Shown here: positions 36,110 to 43,806 of the stretch, piece by piece
Position numbering within the stretch: position 1 is the first letter of the stretch
How the letters are laid out: each line of letters opens with the position of its first letter
Made by a program: the position numbers and the translations under genes
The notes under the pieces: generated by a model
The model's database searches: none
The model's input: only the letters and a program-made list of their open reading frames with translations
What the model was told of the DNA's origin: nothing
Source: Saprospiraceae bacterium
GTDB taxonomy: Bacteria; Bacteroidota; Bacteroidia; Chitinophagales; Saprospiraceae
Length of the DNA stretch: 64,000 nucleotides
Assembly: GCA_020627535.1 (NCBI GenBank)
Contig: JAHDGU010000006.1
Location: 62,001-126,000, forward strand
Reading direction: 5' to 3'

Positions 36110-36360
36110 TTTTTTATCATCCAATCATTATCATTAGTACCGTGGATATGTGGAAAATGAGGGATAAATTTTATATAATTAATTGAAAATCAATATATTA
36201 CATATTTAATCCTGTGTCTATGATCTGTGGATAAGTGTCTGTAATGAAGTAGTTATCCAATGAATAAATCCAGGACGACTACAAGGTTTATTCTTCAGTC
36301 CGTGTTTTGCACGTGTAATCCACATGTTTTCCACAGACATTTGCGCTTTATCCTTCTGCT
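36110..36360. other. oriC: Putative chromosomal replication origin (oriC)
   Basis: The gap between divergent ctaA and dtd carries several DnaA boxes (consensus TTATCCACA): a perfect one at 36226-36234 (minus strand), and one-mismatch boxes at 36149-36157 (minus), 36316-36324 (plus) and 36327-36335 (plus). Two-mismatch sites lie at 36141-36149 and 36253-36261. An AT block at 36165-36210 has only three G/C among 46 bases, a good unwinding element. A perfect parS lies 4.5 kb to the left, and nearly all genes to the right are transcribed away from here. Confidence 0.85.
36165..36210. other. AT-rich unwinding element of the putative origin
   Basis: This run is about 93% A+T and sits between the DnaA-like boxes on the left and right. 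It is the likely duplex unwinding element. Confidence 0.7.
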
Positions 36361-36362
36361 AA

Positions 36363-36809
36363 ATGAGAGTCGTAATTCAAAGAGTATCATCTGGATCTGT
36401 TCATATCGATGGCGATCTAAAATCTGAGATATCTACTGGATTTGTCATCTTAGTTGGTGTTTCTATTGATGATGACACAGAAGACATACAATGGTTGATC
36501 AAGAAGATCACAAACTTGAGAGTTTTCAGCGATGAGCATGGTAAGATGAATCTATCTATACTAGATATAAATGGATCAGCTCTGGTGATCAGTCAGTTTA
36601 CACTGTATGCCTCTACCAAAAAGGGAAATAGACCATCATTCATCAGATCAGCAAAACCAGATATAGCCATTCCACTATACGAGCAATTTGTGAAGCAGCT
36701 ATCAGAACATTTGCCTGTAAAAACAGGAGAATTCGGTGCTGATATGAAAGTATCTCTCTGTAATGATGGCCCTGTGACAATCATCATAGACAGTAAACAT
36801 CGCGAGTGA
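36363..36809 (+). CDS. dtd: D-aminoacyl-tRNA deacylase
   Basis: Dtd removes D-amino acids (and glycine) wrongly loaded on tRNA. The 148-residue protein starts MRVVIQRVSSGSVHIDG and has the two active-site motifs SQFTLYASTKKGNRPSF and NDGPVTIIID. The ATG lies directly after the origin-like region. Confidence 0.96.
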   Translation: MRVVIQRVSSGSVHIDGDLKSEISTGFVILVGVSIDDDTEDIQWLIKKITNLRVFSDEHGKMNLSILDINGSALVISQFTLYASTKKGNRPSFIRSAKPDIAIPLYEQFVKQLSEHLPVKTGEFGADMKVSLCNDGPVTIIIDSKHRE

Positions 36810-36810
36810 C

Positions 36811-37146
36811 ATGACAATTACAGAGTGGCAATCTCAAGTAGACCAATGGATCAAGACACATGGTGTCCGATATTTTGACGTGAAGACCAATGCATTGATC
36901 CTCTCAGAGGAGCTCGGTGAATTTTCAAGATTGATAGCTCGCAAATACGGTGAGCAGAGTTTTAAAAACTCACCAAGCGAGGCAGAGGTAGATGAGGCAA
37001 TTGGTGATGAACTGGCCGATATGCTCTTCGTCATTACTTGCCTTGCCAATCAGATGGGCATTTCACTTCTAGAAGTCCTGGAGCGTAATATGGACAAAAA
37101 GACAAAGAGAGACGCAAATCGCCATCACAACAATCCGAAACTCTAG
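36811..37146 (+). CDS. MazG-like nucleotide pyrophosphohydrolase
   Basis: This 111-residue protein has the all-alpha NTP pyrophosphatase motif of the single-domain MazG family: ILSEELGEFSRLIARK (ExxE) and DELADMLFVITCLANQ (ExxD). Members hydrolyse NTPs or modified dNTPs to clean the nucleotide pool. It starts one base after the dtd stop. Confidence 0.9.
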   Translation: MTITEWQSQVDQWIKTHGVRYFDVKTNALILSEELGEFSRLIARKYGEQSFKNSPSEAEVDEAIGDELADMLFVITCLANQMGISLLEVLERNMDKKTKRDANRHHNNPKL

Positions 37147-37228
37147 TTTCTACGTTACACTGTGTGAATCGTGTGGCTTGTGTCCGTATAGTCATCCTAT
37201 CTTGTACATTTAATCTATCCTAGCATAG

Positions 37229-38470
37229 ATGAGCAGAGAACTAGAAATATTACAAAAGCTGGAGAAAGATCTCAATCTGAAGCAACTTCAGATTAAAAGT
37301 CTGCTCAATATCACTCAGGCTATCAATGAAAATGTACCAGCCGAAGGTCTCTTCAGTATGTATGAGAGTTTTCTGGGATGGGAAATGGGTGTAACCAAGA
37401 TGGCCCTATTCATCAATGAAAATGGCACATGGCACTGCAAATCTTATATCAAAGTCGACGGAGATGAATTACTTGATCGCGGTGTCATTAAGGAGGCAAA
37501 GAAGATAAAAAGACTGACGACCGTCAAGAACAAAAACTTTGACATTCTTGGTGAATTTGACATTGTCGTTCCGGTTTATCACAAATCTGAGCCCCTCTCC
37601 TTTGCACTTATAGGCGGAATACGCAATAGAGATGATCTCTATGACAAGCTGCAGTTTATCACGACGATCACCAACATCATTACAGTTGCTATAGAAAACA
37701 AGCGCTTGTTTAACCAACAGCTCGAACAAGAGAAATATCAGAAGGAAATCGAGCTCGCCAGTGAAGTTCAGAAGATGCTCATCCCAGAAGGTATGCCGCA
37801 GTCAGATTTCTTTGAAATCGCGACCATCTACAAACCGCACTACAATGTAGGAGGTGACTATATCGACTGCATGCATCTCCGCAAAGGAGAATTTCTACTC
37901 TGCATTGCAGATATCTCTGGCAAGGGAGTTTCGGCCGCGCTACTGATGGCAAATTTCCAAGCTCTCATTCACAGTCTGGTCAATAAGCACAAGGATCTGT
38001 TGTCATTGGTCCAAGAAGTCAATCAGTCTGTCAATAAGATTACCCGAGGAGACAAGTTTCTGACGTTCTTTATTGCCAAGATATCTAAGAAAACTAGAAA
38101 GATGCAATACATCAATGCAGGTCACTTTCCACCCTATTTGGTCCTAGGTGATACAGAAAAGAGACTGGAGAAGGGTACAACAGTCATTGGAGCATTTGAG
38201 GAACTACCATTCTTGGAGCAAGGTGAGGAAAAAATAGAGCATGGGATGTGCCTATTCAGCTTCACGGATGGCCTCACGGATATTATCAATGACAAGGATA
38301 AATATTTTGGTGAAGACATGGTCAGTGCATTTTTGCAAAAGCATCAAGGCTTGTCTGCCGATATGATGAACAAGACGCTTCTTGCAGAGCTCGATCACTT
38401 CAGAGGTGAAGAGAGCCTTCCAGATGACATTGCCGTTTTAACTTGTAAGTTTGGTTTTGATAAGGAATAA
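37229..38470 (+). CDS. GAF-PP2C protein serine phosphatase (RsbU type)
   Basis: The 413-residue protein has a GAF-like sensor part (about 20-170), a short coiled linker (QLEQEKYQKEIELASEVQKM) and an SpoIIE/RsbU-type PP2C domain from about 190. Metal-site motifs are NVGGDYIDCMHL, CIADISGKGVSAALLMAN and SFTDGLTDIIND with a late SLPDDIAVLTCKF. Such proteins dephosphorylate anti-anti-sigma factors in partner-switch systems. An RsbW-like kinase is at 27.2 kb, but no RsbV-like protein is seen. Confidence 0.92.
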   Translation: MSRELEILQKLEKDLNLKQLQIKSLLNITQAINENVPAEGLFSMYESFLGWEMGVTKMALFINENGTWHCKSYIKVDGDELLDRGVIKEAKKIKRLTTVKNKNFDILGEFDIVVPVYHKSEPLSFALIGGIRNRDDLYDKLQFITTITNIITVAIENKRLFNQQLEQEKYQKEIELASEVQKMLIPEGMPQSDFFEIATIYKPHYNVGGDYIDCMHLRKGEFLLCIADISGKGVSAALLMANFQALIHSLVNKHKDLLSLVQEVNQSVNKITRGDKFLTFFIAKISKKTRKMQYINAGHFPPYLVLGDTEKRLEKGTTVIGAFEELPFLEQGEEKIEHGMCLFSFTDGLTDIINDKDKYFGEDMVSAFLQKHQGLSADMMNKTLLAELDHFRGEESLPDDIAVLTCKFGFDKE

Positions 38471-38473
38471 TTG

Positions 38474-39259
38474 ATGAAGGACAAAACGACAGCGGGATTA
38501 CTAGCCATTTTTGGCGGATGGCTGGGTTTACACAGATTCTATCTGGGTCAACCAGTCTTGGGTATCCTGTATCTCGTGCTAGCAGCAACTTTTATTCCTA
38601 TACTACTCGGTATCGTAGATGGAATTAGCATCTTGGCCATGACCGAAGACAACTTTGATCGACGATACAATCGCAGTGCTAGAGAAAGAAGACGACAGCC
38701 ACAGCGCAGATCAAACCGCTCCCCACAGCGCAGCGGTCGAGCTGATCAAAGACGACAAGCAGCAGCACCTGTAAGATCTACTAGGAGCAAACAACCATCA
38801 AGGCGTACCACAACCAGGAAAAATCCCTTCTACGACACGGGGATGAAGAAGTACGAAGAATACGATATGCAAGGTGCTATCGAAGACTTCGAAAAAGCGC
38901 TCGAAATCGGAGGAAGTGATCCTAGGGTACATTTCAGATTGGCATGTGCTTACAGCTTGATCGAAAACAAAGACAAAGGCTTTTACCACCTCAGTCGATC
39001 TGTTGAGACAGGTCTGAAAAATCTCGATAAGATTCAGTCGACCGATGAGCTAGCCTACTTACGCATACAAGACGAGTACGAAGACTTCAAGAAGAACAAC
39101 TTTAGACTAAGCCCGACCGTCCAAGCACCACCACAGGTAGAAGGTCTAGACGAAGATATCTTGCTACGACAGCTCAATAAGCTCAAAGATCTCCGCGAGA
39201 AGGGAATCTTGAGTGAAGCAGAATTTGCACAAGAAAAAAGGAAACTTATCCGTAGATGA
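38474..39259 (+). CDS. TM2-domain protein with Arg-rich linker, TPR-like and SHOCT-like parts
   Basis: The first 60 residues form a TM2 domain (two membrane helices with GGWLGLHRFYLGQPVLGILY). A very basic linker follows (about 75-125, mostly Arg/Gln/Ser). Next comes a TPR-like segment (GAIEDFEKALEIGGSDPRVH), and the last 30 residues look like a SHOCT motif (LLRQLNKLKDLREKGILSEA). The function is unknown. The ATG at 38474 is preferred over the TTG just before it. The gene overlaps the CBS gene by four bases. Confidence 0.82.
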   Translation: MKDKTTAGLLAIFGGWLGLHRFYLGQPVLGILYLVLAATFIPILLGIVDGISILAMTEDNFDRRYNRSARERRRQPQRRSNRSPQRSGRADQRRQAAAPVRSTRSKQPSRRTTTRKNPFYDTGMKKYEEYDMQGAIEDFEKALEIGGSDPRVHFRLACAYSLIENKDKGFYHLSRSVETGLKNLDKIQSTDELAYLRIQDEYEDFKKNNFRLSPTVQAPPQVEGLDEDILLRQLNKLKDLREKGILSEAEFAQEKRKLIRR

Positions 39260-39918
39260 TCGCCCGAGACCTAATATCTGAGTCGATCATTCCTGTCAGA
39301 TCTTCTGATACGGGAAACAGCGCCTTGCTCGTGATGCAGGACTTCAATGTTCACCACCTACCTGTTGTCAACAATGAAGAGTTGCTGGGTGTAGTATCAG
39401 AAGAGACGATACTCAATCATCCTCTGACTGATGCTATCGGCTCGATGCAGCTCATGGAAGGTAGCATGTCTGCTCAGGAAGACGACCACATCTTTGAGAT
39501 CATGAGACTCATGGTGCGTCAGGAGCTCACTACGATACCAGTGACAGATAGCGAGCGTAGGTATATGGGCACGATCAGTCATATGGATTTGCTCAAGTAT
39601 TTTGCTCAGAGCTATTCACTTGCAGAACTGGGTGCCACCATCCTCATTGAGATTAAGCCAGAGGACTACTCGCTTGCCGAGATCACTAGAGTCGTTGAAG
39701 GCGAAGGTGGTCGTATTCTCTGTGCATTTGCCTCAGCAGATGAAAATGTCGAAAAACTGCAGATTAGCCTCAAGATCAGCAGCGAAGACTCAGAGCGCAT
39801 CATCAAGACTCTTGAGAGAGTGGGTTTCAATGTGAAAGCCAATTTCAATCACGAGGAAGAGTATGATGACCTCTACTCGGATCGATACCACAGTCTTCTT
39901 CACTATCTCAATATGTAG
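39256..39918 (+). CDS. CBS-domain protein
   Basis: The 220-residue protein has two CBS motifs (SDTGNSALLVMQDFNVHHLP ... VVNNEELLGVV and QEDDHIFEIMRLMVRQELTT ... DSERRYMGTISHMDLL). The C-terminal half looks like an ACT-like fold (EITRVVEGEGGRILCAFASA). CBS pairs usually bind adenine nucleotides. It is coupled to the TM2 gene by a four-base overlap. Confidence 0.88.
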   Translation: MIARDLISESIIPVRSSDTGNSALLVMQDFNVHHLPVVNNEELLGVVSEETILNHPLTDAIGSMQLMEGSMSAQEDDHIFEIMRLMVRQELTTIPVTDSERRYMGTISHMDLLKYFAQSYSLAELGATILIEIKPEDYSLAEITRVVEGEGGRILCAFASADENVEKLQISLKISSEDSERIIKTLERVGFNVKANFNHEEEYDDLYSDRYHSLLHYLNM

Positions 39919-39922
39919 ATGA

Positions 39923-41341
39923 ATGCGGCTGTTGCCAAAATGGCCATTGAAGCCAAAGCTCTCAGCCTTGGGTCTCTGTCTCTTCTTTTCCTTCACCACA
40001 TTGAGCGCACAGGATCTACTACTGTACACGACTCTAGATAGTACGCAGTACTTGAACACACGACGAGATGTCATCCACAAGTGGATAAATCTTCTACCTA
40101 GAGAGATCCCTTCTCACGCACTCAATACTCACATCCTGGATCTCCAAGATCTACTCAGTCAGCAGAGATATGTACTCAGTGCAGAGGTGAATATACGTGA
40201 GCTCACTGATCACAGCGCACATCTAGAGCTTGGGGCCTCAGAGCTCGCTTCTGTGATTCCTATACCATATGTAGAGCTTGCTGATCGCAATATCAATGAA
40301 TGGTGGACAGACTTTGGGAGAGATTTATCTCGGATCAATGCCGGTCTTGCACTAGACATCCTACAGCTCAGTGGTAGACTGGACCCTGCTTACATTGAAT
40401 TACAGCTGGGCTTCGTGGATCAATTGAAGTTGGCATATGAGAGACCATTTTTTGATGGTAGCGACTATTTTGGCTATTTTGCCAAGATTGATTTGCAGTG
40501 GGCACGTCAGTTTGCCTATGAGACACAGTCTCACAAGCGAGCTTTTATCAGGCTTGAAGATGAGCTACATTTTCGCGAAAGCGACTACACTCTGGGGCTC
40601 AGCTATCGCAGGCATGCGTGGTCCACACATCGACTATCCGTCAATTATCAGCGGACACGGGTGAGCGACCAACTCCTGAGTGAGTTCAATCCGAGTTATT
40701 TTACAAGTCAGCAGTCTTTGCAAGCACTGATTGGTTTTCGCTATGAGCTGGACTATGATCGACGTGATCTTCCGATTTATCCTAGGCGAGGCATGCAGAT
40801 AAGAGGGGCTTTCGCCCAAAAGGGTTTTGGAGGAGAATCATCATTTCGTCAGACAAGTCTAGAAGTCAAGTTGCATGCAGCGAAGTCACTGACGAGCAAA
40901 TGGCTATTCCATACAGAGACAAAGGCCAGATGGAGCGTCTCGCTAGATGGGGCGAACTACTACAGTAGTCGAGCCCTCGGCTATAATCGAGACTTCGTCA
41001 GAGGATATCAACGCTATGTTATTGATGGCTATGACTGGGTGTATAGCAAACAGAGCTTAAGGTATATCCTATATGATGATCAAGTAGGACTTGGAAAGGT
41101 GATGCCATTTACAGCTTTTCGATCTATACCACTCACAGTAGCAGCAGGCATACACCTTGATATAGGGTGGTCAGGAGGCGTACCAGCTCTAGAAGAGGAC
41201 TTTCTGGACCACCGTCTGCTCTGGGGAGTGGGATTTGGAATGGATCTTGTAGTCTATAAAAACTTTGTGTTCACCATGGACTTAAGTCGTAACCATCTTG
41301 GTGAATTGGGGTTTTTCTTAGGATCCCTCAAGGATTTGTAG
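39923..41341 (+). CDS. BamA/TamA-like outer-membrane protein
   Basis: The 472-residue protein has a signal peptide (LCLFFSFTTLSAQ), an N-terminal region of about 120 residues and a 16-strand-type barrel. Omp85 family hints are YDRRDLPIYPRRGMQIRGAF and the strand pair SRALGYNRDFVRGYQRYVID. Compared with BamA it lacks a full five-POTRA region, so it may be a translocation or lipid-transfer relative. nadK follows directly. Confidence 0.78.
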   Translation: MRLLPKWPLKPKLSALGLCLFFSFTTLSAQDLLLYTTLDSTQYLNTRRDVIHKWINLLPREIPSHALNTHILDLQDLLSQQRYVLSAEVNIRELTDHSAHLELGASELASVIPIPYVELADRNINEWWTDFGRDLSRINAGLALDILQLSGRLDPAYIELQLGFVDQLKLAYERPFFDGSDYFGYFAKIDLQWARQFAYETQSHKRAFIRLEDELHFRESDYTLGLSYRRHAWSTHRLSVNYQRTRVSDQLLSEFNPSYFTSQQSLQALIGFRYELDYDRRDLPIYPRRGMQIRGAFAQKGFGGESSFRQTSLEVKLHAAKSLTSKWLFHTETKARWSVSLDGANYYSSRALGYNRDFVRGYQRYVIDGYDWVYSKQSLRYILYDDQVGLGKVMPFTAFRSIPLTVAAGIHLDIGWSGGVPALEEDFLDHRLLWGVGFGMDLVVYKNFVFTMDLSRNHLGELGFFLGSLKDL

Positions 41342-42223
41342 ATGAGAGTAGTACTCTTCGGCAGAAAATACAATCGTAAAGACCGTGCACAGGTAGAGCT
41401 CCTATTGCAGCAGATCTCAGCACAAGATATCGAGCTGGCCATCTACGCAGACTATCTCGAAACTTTGGACAAGAGTCTCTTGAGCAATGTGGACTATACC
41501 ACGGTCAGCACGCCTCAAGAAACAATCGACTGGAGTCCGCGATGCATCATCAGCCTCGGAGGTGATGGCACGATCTTGTCTTCCGCTTTACTGACACGTG
41601 ACAGTGGCATTCCCATCTTGGGTATCAATCTTGGGAGACTGGGCTTCCTCGCAGACGTTGACAAGGCACATATCACAGAAGCCATAGACTATATCGCGTC
41701 AAAAAACTACAAGATCGTCTACAGAACCATGTTACATCTGGAGACCAATCTACCACTCTTTGGCAATGAGAGATTTGCCGTCAATGAGTTTACCATCCTC
41801 AAGCGAGACAATAGTAGCATGATCACTATCCACGTTTTTGTGAATGGTGAATATCTGACCAGCTATTGGGGTGATGGTGTGATTACCGCAACACCGACAG
41901 GATCTACCGCTTACTCTCTCAGTTGTGGCGGTCCGATCATATTTCCAGGTTCGGGAAATTTTGTGATTACACCAGTAGCGCCGCACAATCTCAGCTTGCG
42001 ACCGATCATCTTGAGTGATGACAGTGTCATTTCCTTTGAGATCGAAGGGAGAGCAGACACATATCTAGCAACGCTAGACGCAAGATTTGAAACCATCAAC
42101 AGCGCACATCAGCTTGGTGTGAGGAAGTGTGACTTTGGCTTACCCTTGATCCATATGCCTGACTACAGCTTCCAGCGGACACTGAGGGACAAGCTCACAT
42201 GGGGAAAAGATCAGCGCAACTAA
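41342..42223 (+). CDS. nadK: NAD kinase
   Basis: NadK makes NADP from NAD and ATP. Diagnostic motifs are SLGGDGTILSSALL (GGDG near residue 72) and TPTGSTAYSLSCGGPI (near 183). The 293-residue length is normal. The ATG follows the stop of the barrel gene directly, so they are co-transcribed. Confidence 0.96.
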   Translation: MRVVLFGRKYNRKDRAQVELLLQQISAQDIELAIYADYLETLDKSLLSNVDYTTVSTPQETIDWSPRCIISLGGDGTILSSALLTRDSGIPILGINLGRLGFLADVDKAHITEAIDYIASKNYKIVYRTMLHLETNLPLFGNERFAVNEFTILKRDNSSMITIHVFVNGEYLTSYWGDGVITATPTGSTAYSLSCGGPIIFPGSGNFVITPVAPHNLSLRPIILSDDSVISFEIEGRADTYLATLDARFETINSAHQLGVRKCDFGLPLIHMPDYSFQRTLRDKLTWGKDQRN

Positions 42224-42277
42224 AACTGCACTTATCTATACTCATTCTAAAGCAGCAGAATTATCCCTAGTGCATCA

Positions 42278-42285
42278 TAGATTTG
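42278..42285 (+). promoter_or_regulatory. Possible promoter -7 element
   Basis: TAGATTTG fits TAnnTTTG and lies 37 bases before the ATG of the next gene. No TTG is seen at -33. Confidence 0.35.
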
Positions 42286-42322
42286 GCAAACAAATGCAGA
42301 GGCACGATCGTCTTAGAATAGG

Positions 42323-42994
42323 ATGACAAAGTACAATCAAAGAGAAATACTATTGGAGAAGTACAGGGATATCCCTGAGACAGACTTCCATAGTATGATC
42401 GTCTTCTTTGAAAATTACGAGACTTGGCTTAAGCTGCACTGCCAAGATATCTTCCCTTTGATCTTCAGAGAGTATCTCGATGCATTGGACAAAGCAGGTC
42501 ATTATCGCAAGTACTGCAATCGCATAGATGAAGAGATACAGAGTCTGCTTGTAGAAGATAAGTTTGACAAAGAAGGATATGCAGAGCTCATTTACAGCAA
42601 GGCATATGCTACCCATTTTCTCATGGAGTGGGAAGAATGCGAAAGGATCCTCAGCGAGTATATCAAGATGCGACCTCAAAAAAAACAAGGACGCCAACTC
42701 TGTTTGATGAATGTTCGCCGCCGGCTAAAATCGACCAATCGCTGGCTATATGGCTTGGTCATTGCTCTGCTACTGGGTATGTGTGGGATTTTGATCACTG
42801 AGATCTTTGTCTTTGACACATTCTTGGATAGCTTCAAGCAAAAAGTCTTCCTATTCCGTAATTCGCTGTTTCTAGGTGCAGTTTCTCTACTTCTGGGTTT
42901 TGAGCTATGGTCGACCTATCGAGGCCATCAGCGATTCAGACAAATCTTATCAGACATTAGTCCACGCAGGGGACAGGCAGATCATACTTCTTGA
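42323..42994 (+). CDS. Membrane protein of unknown function
   Basis: The first 145 residues are helical and charged with no family I know. Two transmembrane helices follow: WLYGLVIALLLGMCGILITE and FLGAVSLLLGFELWS. The protein has 223 residues. Its 3' end overlaps the convergent lipoprotein gene by 38 bases. Confidence 0.75.
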   Translation: MTKYNQREILLEKYRDIPETDFHSMIVFFENYETWLKLHCQDIFPLIFREYLDALDKAGHYRKYCNRIDEEIQSLLVEDKFDKEGYAELIYSKAYATHFLMEWEECERILSEYIKMRPQKKQGRQLCLMNVRRRLKSTNRWLYGLVIALLLGMCGILITEIFVFDTFLDSFKQKVFLFRNSLFLGAVSLLLGFELWSTYRGHQRFRQILSDISPRRGQADHTS

Positions 42995-43685
42995 TAAATT
43001 CTGATGGACTCAGGTTCTCTTGCCATATGAGATCTGCGATTAGTCCACTTTCATTTTGCTTGGTGTAGCGGACAAGTCCTATATCCTTGGCATAGACTTC
43101 TTTGATACGGCTTTTGCTCTCGACGAAGCCCTTTTCGTAATGCTCAAAAAGCTCCACCGTACGAAACTGGACCGTCGAGGTTTTTTTTCCAAAGAGCATT
43201 TGCGCTTGAGCGCCATCATCAAATCGGTTCTTAGTGATCTCTACATATCTGCTTGAATCGCTGGACTCATAGATTTTGAGATGATTGATGATCGTTTGTT
43301 TTTCTTTCAGACGCACATAAGGAAACACATCGTCTTGTAGGATCTCTGCGACCTTGTAGTCATAGCCAGTGCTATCTGGATATAGAATCTCCAAATAGTT
43401 CATGTGATATCCGCTCTCTCGAGGCTCGTAGATAGCGCGCTGCGTCCACAGTCGTTGACCAAAACACTGGCATGAGTGGATCTGTCCATCATCATACAGT
43501 CGATGTACCCAAAACTCAAGTTGTCCGTCGAGTGCACTGTCTTGGTAGACCATCACCACAGGACCAGTAGTCAGATCTGGGAGATAATAATCCCGGATAT
43601 TATTGGGTTCATTGTGACAGGAGGATAGTATGGCTGTCGCCAAAATGAGACATAAGTAGCCGACAGATCGAATGAGATAGGACAA
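42957..43685 (-). CDS. Putative lipoprotein of unknown function
   Basis: From the TTG at 43685 the protein starts with a lipoprotein signal peptide (YLCLILATAILSSCHNE, Cys near residue 23). A GTG at 43754 would place 23 more residues before it, which looks less natural. The mature part is beta-rich with several Tyr/Trp and a single family-like segment LVRYTKQNESGLIADLIWQE. It resembles small Bacteroidota lipoproteins but I cannot name a family. It is divergent from secA. Confidence 0.72.
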   Translation of the reverse strand: MSYLIRSVGYLCLILATAILSSCHNEPNNIRDYYLPDLTTGPVVMVYQDSALDGQLEFWVHRLYDDGQIHSCQCFGQRLWTQRAIYEPRESGYHMNYLEILYPDSTGYDYKVAEILQDDVFPYVRLKEKQTIINHLKIYESSDSSRYVEITKNRFDDGAQAQMLFGKKTSTVQFRTVELFEHYEKGFVESKSRIKEVYAKDIGLVRYTKQNESGLIADLIWQENLSPSEFIKKYDLPVPCVD

Positions 43686-43806
43686 ATTGGCTGAATTATA
43701 AGCACTTGATCCGCTTGGAACAGAATGTGATATACCCAAGAGTAACTTTGCCACTCTGTCTCGAAGAGCTGGATCGATAGCTCGTCCGAGAATACAAATC
43801 TAGACA

